From the NCBI RefSeq assembly GCF_000002985.6, contig NC_003280.10:10412501-10476500 (forward strand): a stretch of DNA of 64,000 nt, given 5' to 3'. The notes under the pieces were generated by a model. That model saw only the letters and a program-made list of their open reading frames with translations, ran no database searches and had not been told where the DNA came from. Shown here in pieces: positions 1 to 12,500 of this stretch (within the stretch, counting starts at the first letter, position 1; each line of letters begins with the position of its first letter). The position numbers and the translations under genes are program-made. This DNA is from Caenorhabditis elegans (Eukaryota; Nematoda; Chromadorea; Rhabditida; Rhabditidae).

Positions 1-36
1 CAAAAAATCTCCTACCAACCAACGCTGACTGACACT

Positions 37-390
37 TTGATACTCGAGGACCATAGGATGTTCACTCATTTGTTTTTTCCCTTAATTTTCAACTATATAA
101 TAGTTGCATTCAGTTTCCATTTTTATTTTGTTTTCTTCTTCATCAATCAAATGAAACAAATAACATTTTACTTTCTTTTCAACAAATATTCTTACGGGAT
201 CTTAACCGGAAATTGCTCGAATTTCCGATTCGGGGACATAATACGAGCATTCGTTAACATTTTTGAAATTTTCCCTACTACTACCACCTCTTCATCCTCC
301 GTCACGTCATCTCATCCCCCGGTCACACCAATTGATCATTCTGGAGAAGAAGAAGAAGGCGAATTCTTCGGAATTGGCTTGGTGAAATAA
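37..390 (+). CDS. Possible 3' terminal exon of a gene entering from the left
   Basis: An open frame ends at the TAA at 388-390. Its last 45 or so codons read as a Thr/Ser run, a Pro-rich stretch, then an acidic GEEEEGEFF tail, which is more protein-like than the Phe/Tyr-rich part before it. A possible acceptor (attcag) lies near 106-111 in the same frame. No domain is recognisable and the upstream exons would be outside the window. It could equally be chance low-complexity sequence. Confidence 0.18.
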   Translation: MILEDHRMFTHLFFPLIFNYIIVAFSFHFYFVFFFINQMKQITFYFLFNKYSYGILTGNCSNFRFGDIIRAFVNIFEIFPTTTTSSSSVTSSHPPVTPIDHSGEEEEGEFFGIGLVK

Positions 391-3243
391 GAACAAATTG
401 TTGTCTACTATGAACAAGATGAGATGAAAATTAAGAGTTGTCACACTATTGAAACAAGTACTCGTTGCAAATTCTGAGGAGACCGGGGTCCCGTGTTGTG
501 TCTAGGAAGACTTGTCAGTCAACAAATTAGTTTGGAATGATCTATATTGGTCTTGAATAATCTTGGCCCAAAATTATTAATTGTTAACAATTGGGAAATT
601 TTCTAAATAGTTTTGGAGAGACAAATGCAACCTTGCCTAGGTTTTATAAAGTTTCTTACCCAATTTGAAAACAGTTTCTACGAGAAGGGTTTGAAAAACC
701 TAAATCTACGCAGAACGATAGAAAAGGAGGAGTTGCTTTGAAACTTTTCCACTTCTGAGACAAAAAAAAGGGGCGCTAGATTAATTGAAAACTAACAAAC
801 TTCTAGCTAAAAAAGGAGTAGCAACAAATAAGTTCAAATCTCTGAATTTTTTTAAAATATTTGATTTAAAATTATTTAAATATTTGTAACATCGTTCAAC
901 ACTAGAAGAACAAATAGTTCCCTAACAAACATTTAACAATATTCGTGCGTACAAGGTAGTATTGAGGCATCTTTTGACAACCAGTTTGGTTTTATTAATA
1001 CAACTTCTTAAAAAACAAACTCGACTTCAAAATTTAAGAGCAACGATTTCTGGACAACATAATATATTTGTGTTGTGCTTGTAGTTGTTTTTGGTAATGG
1101 AATTGAATACTGCACTACTTACCCTTCTCTTTTTATATCTTGAAAATATTTTCTCAAAATACGAAAACGAAACTCAAAAACCGACTCAAAAAAGCGGGGC
1201 CATGAATTTTCATTTTGGATCACAAAAACAAACTGTTTCAATTATTAATATTCAAACATTGTAAAGCTCTAAACACTAAACAATTCGTTAAGTCTCTTAA
1301 AAAGTTCAAATTTTCGAAAATTTGCTAATTTTCCCAAATCTTGTCTGAAATTCTCTAAAAATTTAAAACAATTTAGACATTTTTTTGCCAATTTAGATTT
1401 TATTTTGGCATTTTCCAATCTAGTTTTTGACGGTTTGAAATATTTATGAGGGAAAAATAGTTTTTTTGTAATTATTTTTTGGTAACAATTGCTTTTGCCA
1501 TTGAAATCTAGCAAACAAAGTGTTCTCGGAAGTTCCGAGATGTTGATCAGACTTCTACCAAACTGTGGCTGACTCATGTGAAAAAACTAAAATTTCCTGC
1601 AAACCTACGCAAATGCCAACTATAACAATAGCCATTGTTTTTTGTGATTCTCATTGGCAGAGGTGCACAACATCCGGTAACAGTTTTTCTGCAATATCCG
1701 CTTTTATTCAAAATGATGATAACTAAACTTGAGCACAAAGTTCAAAATGTTTCATTGAATAGATCAGAACATTTGAGTTGGCGTAAATAAAAATTGTGAA
1801 ACTGCCAAAAAATGAAGACTGAAATTTGGCATTTGGGTGATAGAAAAGTTGATTTTCTTCAAATTCCGTCTAAAGTTTCTAGAATTGCCGTATTATTAAT
1901 ATGGGACAGGTAGTGAACCGGTATGTGCACGGAATCACTCATTAAAAATTCATTATATATTTAGACATTGAAACCGGATAAACCGGACTGATAGTAATTT
2001 TGAAAATTGCTGATTGATATATGAAAAAATAACTCGTCATATCTATCGTCTTTCGGATCATCCTGTTTGCTCGTCCCTAGAAATTTGTTCCGCTGTTTTA
2101 AATTAATGAATCAGATCTGAACGTATATTTGAGTAATTCACTTTTCCAAAAATAGCGCAAGAAATATGTTCCAATGGTCTATTACACCCACTTTGCCCCA
2201 AAGTCTGATCTTATATAATCTGACAACAGACTTCAGAAAGTCTGGTCTTGTGAAAGGATAAGAGCATAAAAGCTTCAAAACATGTAAAAGTTTTCAGAGA
2301 ATAAAAACATTATTCCAAGGATCATGAAGGATGACTAGCGTCAAAGAGGACTTTGCATTGAAATGAAAATCGTCTGAATATCTGAAATTCTTGCAAAAAA
2401 TTCTTGCAAAACAATGTTTCCACATAGTGTCAGGCTGCCCCATTTCGGTTTGACCTACAAAAAATGCGGGAATTTTTGCCCAGAAAAATGTGGCTATTTG
2501 GTTTTTCGAGAGGGTTTAAATTACATATATTAATGCAACCAAAAATCACAACGTACCAATCACAAAATCTATTAATATAAACCTAATATTTCCGGATTGG
2601 CCGCCAACTATAATTCGTTCATTTCATGTACTTGGACGCTTCCTGATGTATCTGAATAGGAAATGATCAACTTTTAAGACATCCTCGTGATGATGAGACA
2701 CTCAGATGAGAGACTGTACTCTTACGATAATCCACGTGTTGTTATCATAGATTAAACACCTGGGATGAGCAAGTAACGAATTTTTTGAACAGTTTTTCGA
2801 GGTTTTGAGACTTGAAAAATACGGAAGTTTCGGAAGAAGTAGGTAAGCCGGTACTGACTTAGTATAAGATTAGAAAAGGATCATGGTCTTATACTTTTAG
2901 AAAGACTTGGTAAAGAGTAAACTGAAAATGAGTAGGTGAGCAGTAAGAATTCAATTCTGCCGTTGGCGAGGGAACGCTTACAAAGAAGCACATATATTTT
3001 CAGAAAAAGCAGAATTACCGTAAATCGGATGCTTCTCAATATGGCACATCTACTATTTCGTTGCAAATATAACAATCTATCGTGTCTCGAAATACCACGA
3101 AAATCCAAATTTTAATTAATTTTCCGTAGTTTTTCTTGCGATTTGTAACAATTAATTTGTTTGAAATTAGTTTTTTATAAATTTCTATGAAAATTTTTTA
3201 ACGAGAAACTATGAAAAATCGATGAAAAATCCGCAGCAACAAA

Positions 3244-3645
3244 AATTTTAAATTACAGTACTCTTTAAAGGCGCAGATCCGTTTGTATTTTACCAAGAGA
3301 GCGCGTGGCAAGACCGGGGACCGTATTTTCTAACGCTCGATAATGTTATATTCGAGTTTTTTTGAATTAAAAGGGGTCTACTTTCCGATTATGACCTCAA
3401 AAGAGTACTATAATTACAAACTTTCGTTACTCTAGAATTCTCCTCGATTTTTTATAGTTTTTCGTTGTAAATACATTTAATTATTTACAAAAAAACTTTT
3501 TTATAATTCAAAAACACATAAATGTTAAAAAATCGATGAAAATTCCACAGCAAAATTTGTTTTTGAAATTACAGTACTCTTTAAAGACGCACACCCTTTT
3601 GCATTAAAAAAATTGTCGCTTCGAGACCGGGTACCGTGTTTTTTT
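3244..3645 (+). repeat. Two copies of a dispersed 'cagtactctttaaaggcgca' repeat
   Basis: Copies at 3244-3345 and 3560-3645 share the order acagtactctttaaag-[ag]cgca, a spacer of about 30-40 bases, then gagaccgggtaccgt (gaccggggaccgt in the first). The preceding 60 or so bases also match (aaaaatcgatgaaaa-tcc-cagca). Further copies lie at 36868-36962 and 37945-38035, so this is an interspersed repeat rather than a local duplication. No coding capacity is visible. Confidence 0.85.
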
Positions 3646-4003
3646 TGGCGAAAAAAGCCAAATTCAGTGCCTGGGTAATATTGTTTTTTTCATCCTTGAA
3701 AATAACTTCTCGAAATAAATTTTCAAGAGACCAATTTCAATTCCGCCTACGCGTTGTCTCTATTCAATTTCTTATTTTCATTCAGCGTAGCAATGAAATT
3801 CGAAATATTTGGAGAAAAGACAGTGGCTTCCATAAATACTCAGATTTTTGTCGATCGAAATACGACGAAATTCCGGAAATATTTATATATTGTGTAGCTT
3901 TAGTTTAAATTTAAATTTAACTCTGCAATTTAATATTATGCAATTAATCGATTAAACAAAGTCTTTGCAAGTTTGTAAACTATTTCTGCCTACTGTACTT
4001 TGT

Positions 4004-4045
4004 GTGCAAACACCGTGACGCAAACGATGCACTAAAACTGCATCG
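4004..4045 (+). promoter_or_regulatory. Shared upstream element plus adjacent hairpin
   Basis: GTGCAAACACCGTGACG at 4004-4020 is identical to the left part of a 28-base palindrome at 33018-33045. It is followed at 4025-4045 by the inverted repeat CGATGCA..TGCATCG with a 7-base loop. It lies about 320 bases upstream of the eIF2A start codon. Whether it is a transcription-factor site or a piece of a dispersed repeat cannot be told from one window. Confidence 0.4.
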
Positions 4046-4336
4046 AATTAAAAAATCGAATTATTTTTTATTTTTCGAGGAATATTTCTTTTTTTTTTAA
4101 CTGTTTCTCCCAATATTCAATTTTATTTAATCTTTTCCCGCTAGAATAATTTATTCTGGATACGGTGCGCGAAATTCTGCATTTCCAAATGTATGCCGGC
4201 GCCAAATACGACGCCATCTCGTGATTCGAATTTTTTCGTCATTTCCTCGAGCTTTTCTAATTTTCTCCTACTTCCTGAGAAATTTAAGACATTTTCTTTT
4301 TTCAGACTTTCTCAAACATTGATTCAGATCAATAAA

Positions 4337-6437
4337 ATGGGTGATAACCTGGTGTACGCCGGTGAGTTTACTTTAGACAGCTTTGAATAGGCCGTAAAAT
4401 TGCGAAATTTGTTTCAGTTCGATCAAGTGAAGGCTTCTACCTGAAGCGCGGGCTGGGCAAAGACGCGGTGACAGTTTTTGAGCAGAATAAGTACGTAATT
4501 CAGAACAATTATCAGGAATCAATAATTAAATGTATTTTTTAGAACCTCGAGAGACGTCGCTTGCAATGTGTTCGCTTACAGCAACAACGGACAGCTGTTC
4601 GCCTATTGCGATAATCAAGTGTAAGAAGAAGTTTCAGGAGAGGAATATATAGTTAAATAATGTTTTTTTTTTAGAACACGGGTATTCGAGATCGCAACAA
4701 ACAAGGAGATTCTTTGTGTGGAGCTGAAAAGAACTCGGAAGATCTTGTTCTCACCAAAAGACAATTTCCTGCTCACATTCGAGCCATGGGCAGTTTACGG
4801 ACCAAAGGTTTGAATAATTTTTTATTTAATTCAGTTTGAAAACCTTTTTTTCAACTTTAGACTGCAGAGAACCAAAAGCCAGAACCAAATGTGCGAGTCT
4901 ACAGTCTTGCGGATGGAAAGCACGTATCAACGTTCTCAGCTCCAAAAGAAGCATCGTGGGAGCCTCAGTTTTCGGATGATGAGTCGTTGGCTGCAAGAAT
5001 GGTTGGCAGTGAAGTCTTCTTTTATACAAACATGTCTTTCGGTATGAATTTCATGAATTTTCTGAAAATTGATATTATTATTACGACCGTTATCATAAAA
5101 CTTATCTTTTCAGACCGTTACGACCACAAGCTTGTCGAGAAGGGTGCGACCAACTTCGCATTGAGTCCAGGTCCTGCTCCGAATCACGTGGCTGTCTATG
5201 TCCCTGCCGTTGGATCCACTCCAGCTCGCGTGCGAGTTCATCGAGTCTCCGAATCGTTCCCAGTCGTCGGCAATCGTACGTTCTTCAAATCTGACAAAGC
5301 CGTAATGACATGGAATCAGCGTGGTCAATCACTTCTCATTCTTGCTTCTGTTGAAGTGGATAAGACAAATCAATCTTATTATGGAGAGCAAAGTGTTCGT
5401 TTTAAAATTTTCTCAAATCTCCCCAATAATTATTTAATTAATTTCAGCTATACCTTATCAACATTCAATCAGGAGAGTCTGTAGTTGTTCCTTTGGAGAA
5501 GAAAGGTCCAATTTACGCTGCAAAGTGGAATCCCAACGGCCGAGAATTCGCTGTTTGCTATGGTTATATGCCAGCCAAAGTGACATTCTATAATCCGAGA
5601 GGAGTTCCAATTTTCGACACGATTGAAGGTCCACGAAACGATGTTTTCTATAATGCATTTGGAAATATTGTTCTGATTTGTGGATTTGGAAATATCGCGA
5701 AGGGAAAAATGGAGTTTTGGGATGTGGAGACGAAAAAGGAGATTATTTCGATCGAGGTGCCAAATACAACTCTTTTCGATTGGGCTCCAGATGGTCAACA
5801 TTTTGTTACATGCACCACTGCTCCAAGGCTTCGTATAGATAACAGTTACCGCTTCTGGCATTACACGGGTCGAATGCTTGCTGAAACTCACTTCGAGTCT
5901 CCAAAAGAGCTGTGGGAAGTTCGCTGGCGTCCAATGACTGGATACAACAAGTTTGCCATCAAAGAGCTAACCAAGACGGACAAAATGGCCGCTGGCTTGC
6001 CAATTCGAAAGAAGGATGCATCTCATCCACTGAATAATGTTCCAGCAGGAGCAGTTCGTCAGGCTGGTGCCTACATTCCACCTCATCTCAGGAAACCGCT
6101 AGGAGGTGGAGGATCAGCTGGACCACCATCAGCTGCAGCACCTACGCCAGGAAACCAGAATCAACGGCCTGCACAGCCACGTGCTAATGGAAACGGAAAT
6201 GCTCCACAACCATTCCGACCACAGCAATCGGAACAAGAAAGGAAAGCATTCCAACTCAAAAAGAAGGTTGAGGAGATTAAAGTTCTCAAGGTGAGTTGTG
6301 CGAAGTTTCAAAAATATTTTCAAACAAATAATTTCCAGCAACGAGTGGCGAATGGCGATCAACTTCAACCAAACCAAATGGAGAAGATCCAACGTGAAAA
6401 CGAATATCTCTCAGAGCTCTCCAAACTGACCATTTAA
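4337..6437 (+). CDS. E04D5.1: Eukaryotic translation initiation factor 2A (eIF2A)
   Basis: Eight exons (4337-4361, 4418-4490, 4543-4620, 4675-4807, 4861-5041, 5114-5394, 5448-6290, 6339-6437) join in phase to give 570 residues, close to the roughly 585 of human eIF2A. The protein starts MGDNLVYAVRSSEGFYLKRG and runs through a beta-propeller with WD-like blades (KWNPNGREFAVCYGYMPAKV, FDWAPDGQHFVTCTTAPRLR), then a Gly/Pro/Gln-rich linker (about 450-510) and a charged C-terminal helix. Family knowledge: eIF2A can deliver Met-tRNAi to the 40S subunit independently of GTP, mainly for non-canonical initiation; it acts in the cytosol. A trans-splice-like acceptor lies just upstream. It converges with the GPCR gene, whose stop is 292 bases beyond. 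The clone name is from memory. Confidence 0.93.
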
Positions 6438-6729
6438 AATTGTGTTCTTTTTTTCTGTGTTTTTCCCTCGATTATCATTTTTTTGTTTCTCTTTTCTCCC
6501 GATTGACTCACCTGTTTCCTATGAGTTTTAGACTTTATACATTCGAGTGAAACCTGAAATTTTTCCCCAGTTGTTTTGAATATCTATTTATCAATTGTCT
6601 TCCATATTCTTTTAGCCTATCTTTTTCTCTCCCCAATCTCTTATTATGATTGTTTATTTCTTTAATTATTATTGTCATAATATGAACTCCCGTAATAAGA
6701 GTAACAAAAAAGTGATGAAATGAAGGAAG

Positions 6730-9526
6730 TTACGAGCTGTTCGTCTCGATGCTCTTCTCTCGTTTGATGTAGTCGGTGATCTCCTGTCGCAACTTTGGAT
6801 TACACTTGGCGTAGATGAAAATACGAATTGCCGAGGATGCCATATAGCAGATGGAGACAGTATCAGACAAAACTGAAATGGAAAAGTATTTTATTATTAT
6901 AATAGAAGTTTTTAAAAACTAACCGATATAAAATGTGCTCGACTGCATTCGATCCGTGGATTCGTAAAGATAAGATGGATCGAACCTCTCAAGGATCGTC
7001 AGAAAAAGATGAACGCCATTACAAACCAAATATGAAGTGACAATAGCCAACATCGTGTAAATTGCATTTCGAAGCTGTGATCGCTTACTTCGGGATGATC
7101 TGGAACAAAAATAATTAATTTTGGAAAAGAAATGAGCTCCAGTGAGCTCAAATGTGCTTCTAGAAGAAGTTGACATGTTTTAACATCGAATATGTAGAAG
7201 TTCAAAGCGCCAGCTCTTGGTTTCACATAAATATTATTATAGGACCGCAGAAAAAAACTGATCGACATATTAGCGCGCTCCACGGTCAATGGAGAACGCC
7301 CCGCCCCCAAGCTATGGGTCTCGTTAGGTATTTGGCCGGAAAATCGTTAATTCAAACGTTTTCAATCATTTTTTCGTATTTTTTGGTATGTTTTCCGTTG
7401 TTTTTAATAGTTTAGGTATGTTGAAATTTAAAAAAAAAATAAAATTCACAACTTAATGAAAGTTTTCATGCATCTTTAAAAAATCATTACATTTTTTTAA
7501 TCATTAAAAATAACGGAACACATATTATTAAAAAGCCAAACCGGATACACTATTGGAAAACGTTCGAATTTACGGTTTTCCCCAAAATACCTAACGAGGC
7601 CCAATTTTTTTACGTCCCCATAATACTTATTATTAAATTTTCGAATTCTTTATCCATTTGGAACCATGGGGCGCGTTTTCTGACCATCTGCAAGCGATGA
7701 ACGTATAATATGATAAAATTACACAGTAGTGAATAGAAGAAGTTAGAAGTGGATTTGCTACGATATATTCCGGAATTTATTACGCATTCCGTGACTCACT
7801 CCCTGAGTGCCAGTACGAAAGTGTTAAAAATTGATGGCCGATGACGTGGAAGTTCAACGTCTACTGAATCAGTGATATCATCCACATTCTGGTTTTCCAC
7901 GATTTCAGACGATACCGCCGCAGAACTGTACTTTATTGATGGGGATTCAATTTTTAAAGAGTATTTTGGGACAATTCTTTAATAGAACGTTTATGACAAC
8001 CCCACCTGTGGATCAATGATTCCTTGATGACGTCAGCGGCAACTTGCAGAAGCACATAGTTTTCTGGAAGATTTCCCTGAACAAATGACGCTTTTTTCAC
8101 TTCTGTTGTAGTTCCAGCACCTCGGAGAATAGGGTACATCTGAAAAAAAATGGTTCAGTATATTTCCATTTTAATAAGACAGTTAAAACAATAACGTACA
8201 TTTTCCCTTTTCTCAGCTACCAATCTCTTGATAATTGTTAGATTCAGTAGCAATAGTACCACAAACGGAAACATCATCTGAATTGCAGTGATAACATGGA
8301 AATCGTATATTTCGTATGCTTCTGTGGCGGCGAAAGGTGTTCCGTCTAATGATTCACTTCTGAAATAGTCGTCACACAGAGGAAACGTTTTGACCTGGAA
8401 AATTCAATTTATTGATTAACTTTTCAAAGTATAATCTCACCTTCATCGCATAAAGCACAGGAATCCGAATTGCCACCGAGAAGAAACACACAAATATCAC
8501 AGTAACAATTCGTCCACGTTCGTTGAAAATCGCAGAGAAGGCTTTTCTGAAACTCAAACTTAAAGTTAAGACTTGAAAAGTTATCCCAAACCTTTTTCGT
8601 TCTGTGCATGTCCAGAGATATCGTTCGAAAGTAATTAAAATTAGAATAAATGGAATGGCGAATTGAACAACTTTTGCAATAAAGAATACGGGAACAATGT
8701 AACGGTGATAGAGGAAGAATAATGTCTGTAAGAAAATTGATTATTGAACTAGTGTGTTTATTATTCTGGAACATTAGGGGTAAGGCGCAAGTATCGAGGC
8801 TAACCCCTACTCATAATCGGTTTGAACTTCAAAAACTTACCGTATTTTTTCGATACCAAATTCCAGCATCTACACCAAATAATAATGTGTACGTCAGACA
8901 TATCAGCATGTCACACGTGGCAAGTGTGGCTAGAAATATGGAAGAAGGTAAGGATCGACGGAAGACTGCCATCAGTAACTGAAAATTGATCGGGTACTTT
9001 AAAAAAAAACCAAACAAATGTTTTTGAGCATTTTCACTTAAAAATACTGGAAAATTGACTTAAATATGTTTTTCTGAGTATAGTATTTTATTATCTGATA
9101 AATGAAAAAGTAAATAAAAATTATATTGGAACCGAACTCGGCCTGGAATACAGTAAAGGGAGTTTTTATTGGTATTATTTTTGCTCAAAGTTTCCAAAAG
9201 TTCGAGTTTTTTTAGAAATTTATAACAATGCGGGATTGGTTGAACCCCATACATTGCTACAAACATTTAAACAGTAATTAGAATATACAATCGTAGAATT
9301 GAGAAAAATGACTTTGAACAGTATTACCATTTACGCTACTGCACCTTTAAAAACTCTTTCCGTTAAAGATACCTACCATATTAGCTAAAACGCCAAAAAG
9401 TGCAACCGTAGTACATCCGGATATAATAACAAATCTTTGAGTACTGTATCCTTCATATAATCCACAAATTTCTTCTTCCTCTTCTTCCATTAAATCTAAC
9501 ATCATTGTGCTTGTTATTTGATCCAT
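6730..9526 (-). CDS. Class A (rhodopsin-like) GPCR, FMRFamide-receptor-like
   Basis: Eight exons on the minus strand (9526-9377, 8978-8841, 8725-8592, 8546-8441, 8394-8200, 8139-8006, 7099-6924, 6872-6730) join in phase to 391 residues. Seven hydrophobic segments are visible: TM1 with a LANMLLM ending, TM2 (LATCDMLICLTYTLLF), TM3 ending in E130-R131-Y132 (the DRY position), TM4 (VTVIFVCFFSVAIRIPVLYA), TM5 (FPFVVLLLLNLTIIKRL), TM6 (LAIVTSYLVCNGVHLFL) and TM7 (YMASSAIRIFIYAKCNPKLR), then a short Ser/Thr tail. The acidic N-terminus (EEEEEE) and the RKR loop fit the nematode neuropeptide receptors; ligand unknown. The start at 9526 follows an acceptor near 9546. Intron 6 (7100-8005) carries a palindromic repeat. 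Confidence 0.88.
7316..7602. repeat. Palindromic non-autonomous element in GPCR intron 6
   Basis: The left arm starts gggtctcgttaggtatttgg (7316) and the right arm ends caaaatacctaacgaggccc (7602). The arms match over about 47 bases, and pairing resumes inside (ttccgttgtttttaat near 7390 against attaaaaataacggaa near 7520). At about 290 bp with no open frame it looks like a MITE. Target-site duplications are not obvious. Confidence 0.75.
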
Positions 9527-12500
9527 AGTGAGGCTTTTACCCCTGGAAAAATAAAATAAAAAATAAATTGATTTCAAAAAATTGAAAATTCTCAAGAACT
9601 CATCTCCAGGAAAGTCATTCGAGCGGAAAGTTTTAGAAATGGATAGACAAGTAAATTTTATTAAAAGTTATAAATTAGAAAAAAAAATACACCTCGAATT
9701 TTTAATTTTTCGCATTTAAAAGGGATTGTTGAATGGATGTCTGAAAGAGGGTTCCGAGACGAATTGAGCACACGAGCAAAAGAGCATAAACAAGAAATTA
9801 CCAGCATAAAATAAATTCTCGCCGAACATATGGCGAAAAATTTTCGAAGTTAATGAAAAAGAGAACAAAGGAGGAAAAGAATAAAATTGAGCCTCTCGGT
9901 GAGCAATTAGTGAGGGTGTGAAAACAATAAAACACCTGAAATGTTTATTGTTTTTTGCATGAAGAGTAGAGATTCATTCTTCATAATATGTATTTGCCGT
10001 CTGAAGTTGAAATGAAATTACGACTGTGTGCCAACAATAAATATTCGGCATTTAGCTTGCCAAAAAATTATCAAAATGGTTCAAAAATTTGCAAATCGTA
10101 GCATCCTCCCGGATAAAAATTTCCTCCAGAGAAACTGTCGATTTTCGAGATTCAAAAAACGAATTCAAAACAGGATCGACTTGCTCAAGTTGAAGTTTTT
10201 TGGCAGAAATTAAAAATTGCGAAAACTAGACACTTTCGAAGGCGAACTTTTCAAATCCTGGATCAGAAAATATTTTTTTCACAACCTCGAGAAAATTTGT
10301 CTCAACTACCAAATTCCCTATGTAATTACTATTTTTCGCAGATCAAATAACTGGAAAACGACAAAATAAGGGTTCTAAGAAGCACCCAAAAATGAGACAA
10401 AAAAGGTTCTGAGAGAGAAATAAGATAAAAACAGAAAAAAAGAAGACAACTGGTGACGGACATGGTAATTAGCAAGTGGTGCAAGTGGTGAAGCCATGTC
10501 ATTTACGCAAATCAAAGAGGTCTCCGGAGAGTTGAAGGTGTATACGAGAACATAGTTGAAGAACTAGACACATAGGTTCACGTCACTTTTTGAAACAGAC
10601 AGAGATTAGTAAATCAAATTATTTATACTTGGAATTTTGTGCCAAATTTATGGACAGTTTTTGTCCAAAATATATTAAATTTCTTGAGAAGTTGCAAGCC
10701 GAGGGCTGACCCTGGCTGAGACCGCATTAATTTTTCGTCAAGTTTCTTAAAACTGCTGCCAAAATTTTCTTCAGGTGTTAACCAAATGCAGAAAAGTCTC
10801 AAGGAATAGGGTTAGATCTCTGTGTAGAGAGTCTTCGAACTAAAATTTGACGTGTTAAAATGACTCGAAAAGATCTCTCATCCACTTTTCACTTGTCGAA
10901 AAGAAAATCGAAATCTCTCGGAACTGAGCTGAAACATCTGGCCAATCGATGGTGCTTTTATTGGCATCTTCGTTCGAATATAAACATTAGAATGGGCGGT
11001 TTTTGGATAAACGTTTGCAGTTTATAAACTGACGCCTAAGAGACCGAGGTAGCATAAACTGGGAGTACTGTACTTTTTTGTTTTGAGCTTTTGATTTTTT
11101 TTTTAATTAGGGAAGTTGATATTTCGAATCGAATCTTTAAAGAATTTTGTCAAAATATACTCAAAGTAGGTCAAAAATATTTTTTTGATGTTTTGGATTT
11201 TTCCAAATTTTCAGTAAAAGATTTGGAACAATGCCAAATTTTCGAAAAACATATTTTTTAGATATTAAAAATTTTGCATATACGATATCGAAACATGAAC
11301 ATGAACTCCTAAAAACGTTTCCAATTGATACATCTTGTATCATAAAGTCGTTTAAAAAATAAATGCAAAATATTATGCTTATTCAAATAGTAAACGCAAG
11401 TGCAGAAGATGATCATTGAGGAAAGTGGGTGTACTTAGAAATTGGAGAAGAAGACAAAAAGTGATTGAAACACGGGAGATGTAATTGACTTGGGATGCTC
11501 TTTTTCTCTATTCTTCAGAGCTCTTGCCAATTCCTGCTCCGCCCAGTATATTGTTCGTTTTTGTTGAAATATAGTAAAATTTTTAAAATTGTAACTGTTC
11601 TGAGTAGACTAACTGCAAGACTGGAAAAATATTATTAGTTGAAAATGTGATTTTTTTGAAATACCAGATATCTTAGACACTAGAACTGAACATCCACAAA
11701 CCCAACAACGATTTGATAAAGATGTCTCTGCAAAAGCGAAAAATCTTATTAAAACTGAACTTGTGAAACTTGATTGAAAGTCGCCTTATTGTGCTGTGCA
11801 AATAGAAATGACGAGTGTCTCATTTTGGGTAAAAATTCGAGAATGCAGAGAACAAGATGTAAGAAGAAAACTAGAAACTTTGTTCTCATAAATCACAATT
11901 TTTTGAGGTTCACAAGTTAGCCCAGGGAAAAATAACGGGTTTTGGACACTGATAAAACATTTATTATGTCTTTTTTTTAATGTTGTGCGTTATTATTAAT
12001 TAGTATATTTAAAATGTAACTGGAACATAAGCTCTCAAAGTTGAGTAAAACGGATATTTAAGGAAGTTGAAATCAAAAACAACCAAGCTGGATTTATTTA
12101 ATTCTTTCGAATAACTGCACAAAATGAATAATACAATTGTATCTAATAGAACTAGAACACCTCAAATGTGCAAACGTCAAAAAAATAACGAAAAATAAGA
12201 AAAAAGAGGAATGAGAAAGGAAGTAGAGAAATGTCATAAAGAATATCTCAAATGTGTGAAAAGGGCAATAGAGTATGCTTGTACTATATGTGATGATTGA
12301 GAAGTAATTTCCATGATTTTCAAAACATTTTGAACTTAAGAGCTTGCAAAGTATTGATAAATTTCAGAATTATGAGCATCTTATCTGGGGAGAGACAAGT
12401 GCAAATTTCGGAGCTGGAAATAGAAACAAATCTCAAAAATCAAAGTTTTCAAATTATTTTCAGAATATAGAAGTCATCGTCAGATTTATGGACATACAGA

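Larger units (their letters stand above)
391..4336. other. Intergenic, no gene seen; upstream region of eIF2A
   Basis: AT-rich sequence with only short, compositionally biased open frames on both strands. It holds two copies of a dispersed repeat (3244-3345 and 3560-3645), a 17-base element shared with the adenylate kinase upstream region (4004-4020), and a hairpin with 7-base arms (CGATGCA, 4025-4045). A likely trans-splice acceptor (ttttttcag) ends near 4305, about 30 bases before the eIF2A start. Confidence 0.6.

Noticed and set aside
5469-5891. Minus-strand 140-codon open frame inside the eIF2A gene
   Set aside because: Antisense shadow of the large eIF2A exon; the composition mirrors the sense codons and no splice or start context exists.
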